A stretch of 8,542 bases of DNA from Thauera sp. (GTDB lineage: Bacteria; Pseudomonadota; Gammaproteobacteria; Burkholderiales; Rhodocyclaceae), in assembly GCA_023150215.1 (NCBI GenBank), contig JAKLLJ010000053.1, positions 1-8,542 on the forward strand. Direction: 5' to 3'. The notes below the pieces were generated by a model, which saw only the letters and a program-made list of their open reading frames with translations, was not told the origin of the DNA and ran no database searches. How positions within the stretch are numbered: the first letter of the stretch is position 1; the number at the start of each line of letters is the position of its first letter. Below, piece by piece: positions 1 to 5,849 of the stretch. A program made the translations under genes and the position numbers.

Positions 1-658
1 TGAGCTGGTTGGCGCCCGGGGTGGCCAGCAATTCCTGTGCGGCGGCAAGCGGGATGCGTACGGCGCGTGCGTCGAAGTCGCGCGAGAAGCTCTGGAAGAT
101 GCCGATGACCTCCACGTCGACGGTGTTGAGCGCGCCGCCGGTGGTGTTGACCAGCACGGTGACCTGGTCGCCCACCTGCAAGGCGAGCGACTGGGCGACC
201 CCTTGGCCGACGATCATTCCGAAAGTGTCGGCTTCGGTCAGTGTTCGGCCGGACACCATTTTCAAAAAGGTTCCGAGGCGCGCTTCCTTGTCCGGCTCGA
301 CGCCTTCGCCAATGACCGCCAGGTCGCGCTTGCCGTTGTTGAGCAGGCCCGAGAAGCTCAGCCGACTGGAAACGTCGCGGACCAGTGGAGAGGTCGCGAT
401 ACGCGCAGCGATTGGTCCGGGGTCGTTGATCAGGTAGCGGTCTGGTTGGCGGCTGCCCTTCTCGCGAAACCCCTCGCGGAACACCTGGGCGTGCCCGGTT
501 TCGGACTGGATGATCGCCTCGCCGAGCTGGACGAAGATGTCCTTCACGAACCCGCCGGACAGTATCAGTCCGGCCACGCCGAACACGATCGCGACCAGTG
601 TGACCACGCTGCGAATGCGCTGGCGGAAGATGTTGCGCAGGGCGAGCTTGTAGAGCAT
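1..658 (-). CDS. ABC transporter permease, MacB/FtsX family (partial, C-terminus missing)
   Basis: This is the N-terminal part (219 codons visible) of an inner-membrane ABC transporter permease; the gene continues past the left edge. It begins MLYKLALRNIFRQRIRSVV, followed by one hydrophobic helix (about residues 19-40) and a long extracytoplasmic domain of the MacB_PCD type, which contains RLSFSGLLNNG, VIGEGVEP and VGDQVTVLVNTTGG. A short basic cytoplasmic N-terminus, one helix and then a periplasmic domain is the usual layout of LolC/LolE/MacB permeases; the three C-terminal helices of the FtsX domain should lie outside the window. The ATG is 5 bases after the stop of the upstream permease, so the two are almost certainly co-transcribed. 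It is clearly paralogous to that upstream protein (shared GHxQ and VxGEGVxP stretches). The substrate cannot be read from the sequence; lipoprotein release or macrolide/peptide export are family possibilities. Confidence 0.85.
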   Translation of the reverse strand, partial: MLYKLALRNIFRQRIRSVVTLVAIVFGVAGLILSGGFVKDIFVQLGEAIIQSETGHAQVFREGFREKGSRQPDRYLINDPGPIAARIATSPLVRDVSSRLSFSGLLNNGKRDLAVIGEGVEPDKEARLGTFLKMVSGRTLTEADTFGMIVGQGVAQSLALQVGDQVTVLVNTTGGALNTVDVEVIGIFQSFSRDFDARAVRIPLAAAQELLATPGANQL

Positions 659-663
659 GGGCG

Positions 664-1905
664 TCAGGTCTGGTGGCGAAGGGCGTCGACGATGTTCATG
701 CGTGACGCCTTCCATGCCGGAAGGATGCTTGCGATCACCGTGGTGATGAAGGCGAGGAAGAAGCCCTGCAGTGCGAGTGCGGTGGAAATGTCTATCCGAC
801 CTGTATAACCCTGCGACATGCCGGGCGGAGGCGGCATCGGAATGCCGACCAACGAGATGATCTCGCCCAGCAGCAGGGCGATCCCGACGCCCACCACACC
901 GGCCACTAGACCGAGCACGACGCCCTCCCAGATGAACAGAGTGAGAATGCCGAGTCGACGCACCCCGAGCGCCATCGAGGTGCCGATCTCGGTCGTGCGT
1001 TCGATCACGGCCATCGATAGCGTGTTGGAGATGCTGAGTGCGACGATGACGGCGATCAACAGCAAAACCGCGTTGACCTGGGTGCCGAAGAGCTCGACGG
1101 TCTTGTTGTAGAAGTCAGCGAGCTCGCTCCAGGGAACGACCTCGAACCGATCCGTCGGCAGCGCGGCTCGAAACGCCGCGACCGCCGCATCCGTATGCTC
1201 CGTTTCGTCGAGCAGCACGACCCAGCTGGTGGCGCCTTCGACGCGCATCAGACGGCGCGCGACCTCGATCGGGACGCGGATCGCCGTGTCGTCATAGGCC
1301 TTTACCGGGGTCGCGAAGGTGCCAGCGACCGTCACCTCGACCGCGTTGACGCTGCCGGACGCGGTCGTTGCCATGAGGACCACCGCGTCACCGGGGCGAG
1401 CGCCGACGTTCGCTGCGAGCCCTTCGCCAAGGGTCGCCGAGTCCGCGCCAGCGGCCGCGAGATCACTGCCGGACAGGACGGTGATGCCGCCGCTCAACGG
1501 TATCTCGGCCTTGGGATCGACCCCCTCGCCGACGAAGGAGATGGTGGCGTCGTTGATGCTGACCAGTCCGGTGAAGGCGAGGCGGGGTGCGACCGTGCGG
1601 ATGTCGAAGGGGGGGGCCGGACGGATGATCGAGAGATCGTTGCCGAGCAGGAAACGATACGGGTCACTCGTGCCGTCACGGAAATACCCTGGCCTGGTGA
1701 TCTGTACATGGCCGAGCTGGGATTGGATCACCCCCTCGCGCATTCCCCACAACACCCAGTTGATGAACCCCCCTGCCAGCAGGAACGAGACGACACCGCC
1801 ACAGATGATGGCCAGAGCCAGCAAAGTCCGGCGCCGATGCCGCGTCAGGTTTAGCGCAGCAACGCGGGCCTGCTGAACGGAGGTGCGGACGAAGCCACGC
1901 CACAT
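664..1905 (-). CDS. ABC transporter permease, MacB/FtsX family (LolC/LolE-like)
   Basis: This is a complete permease of about 413 residues with a membrane helix near the N-terminus (TLLALAIICGGVVSFLLAGG), a periplasmic MacB_PCD-like domain of about 220 residues, and three C-terminal helices. The FtsX core motif ERTTEIGTSMALGVRR sits between the second and third helices, and the end (PAWKASRMNIVDALRH) is the classic FtsX C-terminal signature. Energy would come from a separate MacB/LolD-type ATPase, not seen here and possibly further left. The start is uncertain: ATG at 1905 is chosen because it leaves a 26-residue basic leader like that of the sister permease. In-frame ATG at 1938 and TTG at 1947 would add 11 or 14 residues, but neither has a clear ribosome binding site. 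The gene is divergent from the E1-like gene and heads a unit with the partial permease that follows. Confidence 0.88.
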   Translation of the reverse strand: MWRGFVRTSVQQARVAALNLTRHRRRTLLALAIICGGVVSFLLAGGFINWVLWGMREGVIQSQLGHVQITRPGYFRDGTSDPYRFLLGNDLSIIRPAPPFDIRTVAPRLAFTGLVSINDATISFVGEGVDPKAEIPLSGGITVLSGSDLAAAGADSATLGEGLAANVGARPGDAVVLMATTASGSVNAVEVTVAGTFATPVKAYDDTAIRVPIEVARRLMRVEGATSWVVLLDETEHTDAAVAAFRAALPTDRFEVVPWSELADFYNKTVELFGTQVNAVLLLIAVIVALSISNTLSMAVIERTTEIGTSMALGVRRLGILTLFIWEGVVLGLVAGVVGVGIALLLGEIISLVGIPMPPPPGMSQGYTGRIDISTALALQGFFLAFITTVIASILPAWKASRMNIVDALRHQT

Positions 1906-1930
1906 TGCGATGGAGTTCCGGGTGGGGATT

Positions 1931-1941
1931 GCTATCATAGC
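1931..1941. promoter_or_regulatory. Palindrome with mirrored -10-like hexamers in the divergent intergenic region
   Basis: GCTAT-C-ATAGC is a perfect 5-bp inverted repeat around one central base, in the roughly 70-bp gap between the divergent permease and E1-like genes. The plus strand reads TATCAT and the minus strand TATGAT, both close to a sigma-70 -10 box (TATAAT). No convincing -35 box was found at 16-18 bp on either side, so this could be a weak divergent promoter, an operator, or chance. If the minus-strand box is used, the permease must start at 1905 rather than at 1938 or 1947. Confidence 0.3.
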
Positions 1942-1960
1942 TTTCAAGTCAATACCGAGG

Positions 1961-1966
1961 AAGGAG
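1961..1966 (+). promoter_or_regulatory. Ribosome binding site of the E1-like gene
   Basis: AAGGAG, a near-perfect Shine-Dalgarno sequence, ends 7 bases before the ATG at 1974. It fixes the start of the E1-like gene and indicates good translation of the first gene of the plus-strand unit. Confidence 0.8.
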
Positions 1967-1973
1967 CCCGTTC

Positions 1974-2864
1974 ATGGGGAGCGTCCATTTTGCATACGAC
2001 GCAGCCTTCTCGCGCAACATAGGCTGGGTCACGGAGGCGGAGCAGGCCGCGCTGCACCGCAAGCGGATTGCCATCGCAGGCATGGGGGGCGTAGGGGGAG
2101 GGCACCTGCTCACCTTGGCGCGTCTCGGGATCGGCGCCTTCAACATCGCGGATTTCGACACCTTCGACATCGTCAATTTCAATCGGCAGGCGGGGGCGCT
2201 GGTTTCCTCGCTCGGTCGACCCAAAGTCGAGGTGCTTGCGGAGATGGCGCGCGACATCAACCCGGAATGTGATCTGCGCGTGTTTCCGGACGGCGTGTCG
2301 GCCGCCAATCTGGATGAGTTCCTGAGCGGGGTCGATCTGTATGTCGACGCGCTCGATTTTTTCGCATTCGAGGCGCGCCGGGACGTGTTTGCAGCCTGTC
2401 ATCGCCTTGGGATTCCGGCTATCACCGCGGCGCCCCTCGGTATCGGTGCCGCGGTACTGATCTTCCTGCCCGGGCAGATGTCATTCGAGGAGTATTTCCG
2501 TCTCGAGGGCTGCGACGAGGAGGAAATGGCAATGCGATTCCTGCTGGGGCTGTCGCCGGTGATGCTGCAACTGGGCTACGTAGCGGATCCGAGCCGGGTG
2601 AATCTTGCTGAACGACGAGGCCCATCGACCGTCGCCGCCTGCCAGATCTGTGCCGGGGTGACCGCTACCGAGGCATTGAAGATCCTGCTCGGGCGAGGTG
2701 GGGTGCGGGCTGCGCCCCACGGGTATCAGTTCGATGCCTACAAGAATCGTCTCGCACGCACCTGGCGACCCGGCGGGAACCGCAATCCGATCCAGCGCAT
2801 CGCGCTGTGGATCGTACGACGGCAACTGAAGAAGATGAGCGCGCATGGAACAAGCAATGGTTGA
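1974..2864 (+). CDS. E1-like adenylyltransferase, ThiF/MoeB/HesA family
   Basis: This 296-residue protein belongs to the E1-like family that adenylates a carboxyl group with ATP, typically the C-terminus of a ubiquitin-like sulfur carrier or a peptide. Visible motifs are the nucleotide-binding loop GMGGVGG (36-42), the acidic DFD (60-62), the signature NFNRQ (68-72; the Arg normally contacts ATP phosphates), a Lys at 84, and DALDFF (125-130). The C-terminal segment ACQICAGVTATEALKILLG (about 222-240) matches the conserved crossover and helix of MoeB/ThiF. Only one CxxC (223-226) is present, whereas MoeB uses two pairs to bind zinc. The tail is basic (RIALWIVRRQLKKM). No ThiS/MoaD-like partner ending in GG is encoded in the window. 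The 3' end overlaps the nitroreductase start, implying translational coupling; a fused ThiF-nitroreductase exists in mycobacteria (Rv1355c/MoeY). The family is secure; the substrate is unknown. Confidence 0.9.
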   Translation: MGSVHFAYDAAFSRNIGWVTEAEQAALHRKRIAIAGMGGVGGGHLLTLARLGIGAFNIADFDTFDIVNFNRQAGALVSSLGRPKVEVLAEMARDINPECDLRVFPDGVSAANLDEFLSGVDLYVDALDFFAFEARRDVFAACHRLGIPAITAAPLGIGAAVLIFLPGQMSFEEYFRLEGCDEEEMAMRFLLGLSPVMLQLGYVADPSRVNLAERRGPSTVAACQICAGVTATEALKILLGRGGVRAAPHGYQFDAYKNRLARTWRPGGNRNPIQRIALWIVRRQLKKMSAHGTSNG

Positions 2865-3951
2865 CCGTGACACCCTGACTCGCATGCTCGAACTGGCCCG
2901 CTGGGCTCCAAGCGGGGACAACACCCAGCCGTGGCGATTCGAGATCGTGGATGAGGGCCTTGTCCTCATCCACGGTTTCGATACGCGAGATCAGGTCGTT
3001 TACGATTTCGAAGGGCATGCGAGCCAGATCGCGCATGGCGCGTTGCTCGAGACCTTGCGCATTGCAGCGAGTGGCCTTGGTTGTGCGACGTCGTGGCGCT
3101 TGCGTCCCGAAAGCAGCGATCGCCAGCCGGTCTTCGAGCTTCATGTGAGCCGCGCGCCGGGGGGAGCGGCCGATCCGCTGTTTCCCTACATCGAGCGGCG
3201 CGTCGTCCAGCGGCGCCCGATGCGCACCACGCCCTTGACTCCGGAGCAGCGGCGGGCTCTGGCTGCCGCGGCGGGTGAGTCCCACGAGGTCCGCTTCTTC
3301 GAGTCCTTTGCCGAGCGTGTGACGGTCGCGCGACTGTTGTGGGACAACGCGTACATCCGGCTCACCTGCCCGGAGGCTTTCGAGGTTCATCGTGAAGTGA
3401 TCGAATGGGGCGCTCGCTACAGCACGGACCGGATTCCCGAGCAGGCCGTGGGGGTGGATCCGCTCACCGCCAGACTCATGCGCTGGGTCATGCAAAGCTG
3501 GGGGCGGGTCGACTTCTTCAACAAGTACCTGATGGGCACCGTGGCGCCCCGCATCCAGCTCGACGTGCTGCCGGCGCTGGGCTGCGCGGCCCACCTGTTC
3601 GTGGTGGCCAGGCGCCCGCCGTCGAGCATGCTGGACTACGTCGAAGCGGGCATCGCCATGCAGCGGGTCTGGCTGACCGCGCATGCGCTCGGGCTGCATC
3701 TGCAGCCCGAGATGACACCGGTGATCTTCAAGTGGTACGCGACCGCGTCGCGTTCGCTTTCAGTCAAGCCGGGCATTGATGATCGGGTACGGCTGCTCTC
3801 CGGCCGTCTCGCTGCGCTCCTCGGCAACGATGCGGCGAGTGGGCTGGTGGTGATGTGCAGGGTCGGCTCGTCCGCGCCCCCCGCATCGCGCTCGACGCGC
3901 AAGGCACTCGCCGACCTGATGACGAATCGGAGCGGGACCGAGCTGCGTTGA
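2845..3951 (+). CDS. Large nitroreductase-family flavoprotein (Acg/Rv1355c C-terminal-like)
   Basis: This is a predicted FMN-dependent oxidoreductase of the nitroreductase superfamily. The N-terminal ARWAPSGDNTQPW (18-30) is the classic FMN-binding motif. Further family-like stretches are ERRVVQRRP (117-125), GLHLQPE (283-289) and the C-terminal RVG...SRSTRKALADL (about 339-357). At 368 residues it is much longer than a classical NfsB-type enzyme (about 200-220). It fits better with the Acg-type or MoeY-type proteins, where a duplicated fold can form an intramolecular dimer; some members of that group store flavin rather than turn over substrate. No signal peptide is seen, so it is probably cytoplasmic. 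The ATG at 2845 overlaps the E1-like gene by 20 bases; an alternative ATG at 2857 would leave an 8-base overlap. Either way the two genes are coupled and probably act on the same substrate. Actual activity is unknown. Confidence 0.87.
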   Translation: MEQAMVDRDTLTRMLELARWAPSGDNTQPWRFEIVDEGLVLIHGFDTRDQVVYDFEGHASQIAHGALLETLRIAASGLGCATSWRLRPESSDRQPVFELHVSRAPGGAADPLFPYIERRVVQRRPMRTTPLTPEQRRALAAAAGESHEVRFFESFAERVTVARLLWDNAYIRLTCPEAFEVHREVIEWGARYSTDRIPEQAVGVDPLTARLMRWVMQSWGRVDFFNKYLMGTVAPRIQLDVLPALGCAAHLFVVARRPPSSMLDYVEAGIAMQRVWLTAHALGLHLQPEMTPVIFKWYATASRSLSVKPGIDDRVRLLSGRLAALLGNDAASGLVVMCRVGSSAPPASRSTRKALADLMTNRSGTELR

Positions 3952-3969
3952 ACAATCGGGGAAAAGGCG

Positions 3970-4626
3970 ATGCGACAGATTTCTGCTCCGCAAGTCGGTG
4001 TGTTCATGGCGCTGCTCGCGCTGATTCTCTCACTGGGGGCCGGGACGTCCTACTGGATGCTCGGGACATTGCCACTGGGGGATTTCCGGGGCGTGGTGCT
4101 GGTGCTCGCCGGCGTCGTTTTCCTGTATCTCTGGGCCTTCGTCGTGTACCGCCTCTTCCTGCGGGTGATGCCGCTGAGCGAGGGGGAACTGGAGCCAGGA
4201 TCGCGCGCGGAGTTCGCTGCACAGGTGAACATCCTTTTCTACCTCTTGCTGTTCAACACCCTGATCCGCACCCATTTTCTGCCCGTGCCGCTGATGCGGC
4301 TCGTCTATCTGGCGCTCGGGACTCGTCTCGGGGCGAACACCTATAGTGCCGGCACGCTGCTCGATCCCCCCCTGACGGAATTCGGCGCGAACTGCATCAT
4401 CGGTCACGACGCTGTCCTCTACGCGCATGCGATCGAGGGGGCGCGCTTCTCGCTCTCGAGGATCCGTGTCGGCGACGGCGTGACCATCGGGGCAAGCGCG
4501 GTGATCATGTCCGGCGTCACGATCGGCGATGGCGCCATCGTGTCGGCGGGCGCAGTCGTGCTCAAGGACACGACGATCGGCGCGGGCGAGGTCTGGGGGG
4601 GGGTTCCCGCAAGGCGCTTGCGATGA
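3970..4626 (+). CDS. Membrane-anchored hexapeptide-repeat acyltransferase (left-handed beta helix)
   Basis: The 218-residue protein has hydrophobic segments at about 9-30 and 42-64 and a further one at 87-97, followed by a left-handed beta-helix domain from about 118. The hexapeptide pattern is plain at 166-208 (VGDGVTIGASAVIMSGVTIG and onwards) and ends in GGVPARRL, the usual end of this fold. IIGHDAVLYAH supplies His146 and His153, candidates for the catalytic base of a LbetaH acyltransferase. Family members transfer acetyl or acyl groups from CoA or carrier protein to sugars or amines; the membrane anchor suggests a lipid-linked or envelope substrate, possibly an exopolysaccharide precursor. 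It follows the nitroreductase after 18 bases, with GGGGAAAAGG just before the ATG, so it is the third gene of the same unit. The gene carries a C7 tract (4366-4372) and a G9 tract (4595-4603). The fold is confident; the substrate is unknown. Confidence 0.83.
   Translation: MRQISAPQVGVFMALLALILSLGAGTSYWMLGTLPLGDFRGVVLVLAGVVFLYLWAFVVYRLFLRVMPLSEGELEPGSRAEFAAQVNILFYLLLFNTLIRTHFLPVPLMRLVYLALGTRLGANTYSAGTLLDPPLTEFGANCIIGHDAVLYAHAIEGARFSLSRIRVGDGVTIGASAVIMSGVTIGDGAIVSAGAVVLKDTTIGAGEVWGGVPARRLR
4595..4603 (+). repeat. G9 homopolymer tract inside the acyltransferase gene
   Basis: Nine consecutive G bases encode the Trp-Gly-Gly junction at residues 209-211, just before the last seven residues. A slip of one base would replace the conserved VPARRL ending. 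This may be a contingency tract or merely a sequencing-prone spot. Confidence 0.6.
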
Positions 4627-4633
4627 GGGAGGG

Positions 4634-4650
4634 TGTCGGAATTTTTTACA
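4634..4650. promoter_or_regulatory. Candidate upstream activator site (PrsR-type enhancer) for the PEP-CTERM gene
   Basis: TGTCGGAATTTTTTACA is an imperfect dyad (TGT...AATTT...ACA) that starts 7 bases after the acyltransferase stop. It is centred about 109 bases upstream of the start site predicted from the sigma-54 promoter at 4725-4740, where enhancer-binding proteins of sigma-54 normally bind. In exosortase systems the matching regulator is PrsR, partnered by the kinase PrsK. Assignment to PrsR rests on position and context only; I do not have a verified PrsR consensus to compare with. Confidence 0.4.
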
Positions 4651-4692
4651 GTCGCCCAGGATGGGGAGCAGGGTTGAGTCAGCTTTAAATGG

Positions 4693-4705
4693 CAACTTAT
4701 TGAAA
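4693..4705 (-). promoter_or_regulatory. Predicted IHF binding site
   Basis: On the minus strand the sequence TTTCAATAAGTTG matches the IHF consensus WATCAANNNNTTR at every fixed position except the second. It lies in an AT-rich block (4683-4723, including an A8 run) that contrasts sharply with the GC-rich surroundings. It is centred about 52 bases upstream of the predicted transcription start, between the candidate enhancer and the -24/-12 element, exactly where IHF bends DNA at many sigma-54 promoters. Confidence 0.5.
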
Positions 4706-4724
4706 ATAAACAATTAAAAAAAAC

Positions 4725-4740
4725 TGGCCTGGGTCTTGCT
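4725..4740 (+). promoter_or_regulatory. Sigma-54 (RpoN) -24/-12 promoter of the PEP-CTERM gene
   Basis: TGGCCTGGGTCTTGCT fits the consensus TGGCACGRNNNTTGCW with only two differences in the defined positions. The invariant GG (4726-4727) and GC (4738-4739) are separated by exactly 10 bases. Transcription should start near 4751, giving a leader of about 87 bases before the ATG at 4838. RpoN together with PrsK/PrsR is known to drive PEP-CTERM gene expression in floc-forming betaproteobacteria, so the element agrees with its gene. No intrinsic terminator is seen between the acyltransferase and this promoter, so some read-through from the upstream unit is possible. Confidence 0.8.
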
Positions 4741-4767
4741 TATGTTTTTGCACAGGGCTTGGCTTGA

Positions 4768-4789
4768 TAGCTGCCCTGCCGCCCAGCTA
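4768..4789 (+). other. Small hairpin in the 5' leader of the PEP-CTERM mRNA
   Basis: TAGCTG (4768-4773) and CAGCTA (4784-4789) form a perfect 6-bp stem with a 10-base C-rich loop, about 20 bases into the predicted transcript. It has no U-tract and so is not a terminator. It may stabilise the 5' end of the message or be incidental. Confidence 0.35.
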
Positions 4790-4825
4790 GGGTGCTCGGC
4801 AAGGCAAGAGCAAAGCGAAAATCGA

Positions 4826-4831
4826 AAGGAG
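4826..4831 (+). promoter_or_regulatory. Ribosome binding site that decides the PEP-CTERM protein start
   Basis: AAGGAG-like bases (AAAGGAG, with GGAG at 4828-4831) stand 6 bases before the ATG at 4838. This, together with the signal peptide starting at that ATG, rules out the in-frame ATG at 4736, which overlaps the sigma-54 promoter and would put 34 non-signal residues in front. Confidence 0.8.
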
Positions 4832-4837
4832 AAAGAC

Positions 4838-5830
4838 ATGAAACTGATTAAAACGACCCTGGCTACCGGTATTGCGGCCGCGCTTGCCCTGGGTGTGGCC
4901 GGTCAGGCAAACGCCAGCGTGTACGCCAGTTCCAGCCTGAAGATCCAGAACTTCACGGTGGGCATCACCGGCTTGGCTGCCAATCCCATTCAGTCATACG
5001 AGTTCACGCTCACCAACACGGCGACCCTGAACGGCGCGAGCTCACCCGTGCAAACCAACACGTGCTCGGGGACCACGCCGGGATCGGGTTGCAACACGTC
5101 ACCTTCGCTCGATGCACCGGCCGCGAACGCGCCGGGCGGGACGGTCATCCGCGCCAACAACGATTTTTCGTTCTTCGGGCCGGGCACGGACACCTATTCG
5201 AACGCGGACTCGGTGATCTACACCTCGGAACTCGGCAATGGTGTTCCCAGCTCGACCGCGCAGATCGCCGAGTCGGAACTGCAGGGCAACGGGGCCGCCC
5301 GCTCGAACGCCGAGATCACCTCGAACACCGGTTTCAGCTTCACGTTCCTGGTATCGGGCACCGGTAGTCTGTCGCTTTCGTTCGAGGCCGATCCGAGTCT
5401 GTACGCCGAGATCAACCAGCTGTCCTTCACTAGCGGTGCTGCGCAGGCAAACATGAACGCATCGTTCTCGCTGACGAAGAACGACGGTACGAGCGAGATC
5501 AACTGGCGGCCGAACGGCACCGCGAGTAATGACTGCTCGGTGACCGGCTCCGTTGTCAGCGTCACCTGCGCTGAAACGAACGACAAGGCTGACCTGAACC
5601 AGAACATTTCGGTTACCTCGAATCCGGCGACGGTTTCTTACAGCCGCAGCGCTGGCTGGAGCCTGATGGGTGTCAACGTGGCCGGCCTGACCGATGGCAC
5701 CTGGACCCTGGCGTTCAACGGCGTGACCTCGACCTCCGTGCGTACGGTGCCCGAGCCCAGCGTGCTTGCCCTGCTGGGCCTTGCGATCGCCGGCATGGGT
5801 GCAGTCACCCGCCGCCGCAAGCTCGTCTGA
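4838..5830 (+). CDS. PEP-CTERM sorting domain-containing exported protein
   Basis: The product is a 330-residue secreted or envelope protein of the exosortase pathway. Residues 1-26 are a Sec signal peptide (MKLIKTTLATGIAAALALGV core, AxA cleavage motif ANA at 24-26). The mature part is rich in Ser, Thr, Asn and Gly, with predicted beta character. It contains two widely spaced Cys pairs, 76/85 and 233/244, that could form disulfides in the periplasm. The C-terminus is the diagnostic tripartite tail: VPEP (304-307), a hydrophobic helix (VLALLGLAIAGMGAV) and TRRRKLV. Exosortase is thought to cleave at the PEP motif and release or anchor the protein in the exopolysaccharide matrix. The gene is preceded by a sigma-54 promoter and closed by a strong terminator, so it forms its own transcription unit. 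Its specific role (matrix or floc component) is inferred from the sorting tag; I recognise no enzyme domain. Confidence 0.92.
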   Translation: MKLIKTTLATGIAAALALGVAGQANASVYASSSLKIQNFTVGITGLAANPIQSYEFTLTNTATLNGASSPVQTNTCSGTTPGSGCNTSPSLDAPAANAPGGTVIRANNDFSFFGPGTDTYSNADSVIYTSELGNGVPSSTAQIAESELQGNGAARSNAEITSNTGFSFTFLVSGTGSLSLSFEADPSLYAEINQLSFTSGAAQANMNASFSLTKNDGTSEINWRPNGTASNDCSVTGSVVSVTCAETNDKADLNQNISVTSNPATVSYSRSAGWSLMGVNVAGLTDGTWTLAFNGVTSTSVRTVPEPSVLALLGLAIAGMGAVTRRRKLV

Positions 5831-5849
5831 TTCAGAAGTACGTTCGATG

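Noticed and set aside
1195..1854. Plus-strand open frame (219 codons) opposite the permease gene
   Set aside because: It is Asp/Arg/Gly-rich and without motifs, antisense to a well-defined FtsX permease.
2665..3699. Long open frame (344 codons) on the minus strand across the nitroreductase gene
   Set aside because: It is antisense to a gene with clear FMN motifs; its translation is His/Arg/Pro-rich low-quality sequence typical of GC-rich shadow frames, with no recognisable motif.
1974..3951. Azole/azoline peptide (TOMM-type RiPP) biosynthesis cluster
   Set aside because: An E1-like and a flavin enzyme are present, but no YcaO cyclodehydratase and no precursor peptide gene were found in the window; the pair fits a split Rv1355c/MoeY better.
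4627..4724. Intrinsic terminator after the acyltransferase gene
   Set aside because: T and A runs occur (4642-4647, 4716-4723), but neither is preceded by a GC-rich stem.
4736..4837. Upstream in-frame ATG that would lengthen the PEP-CTERM protein by 34 residues
   Set aside because: It overlaps the -12 part of the sigma-54 promoter, lies before the predicted transcription start, and would bury the signal peptide.
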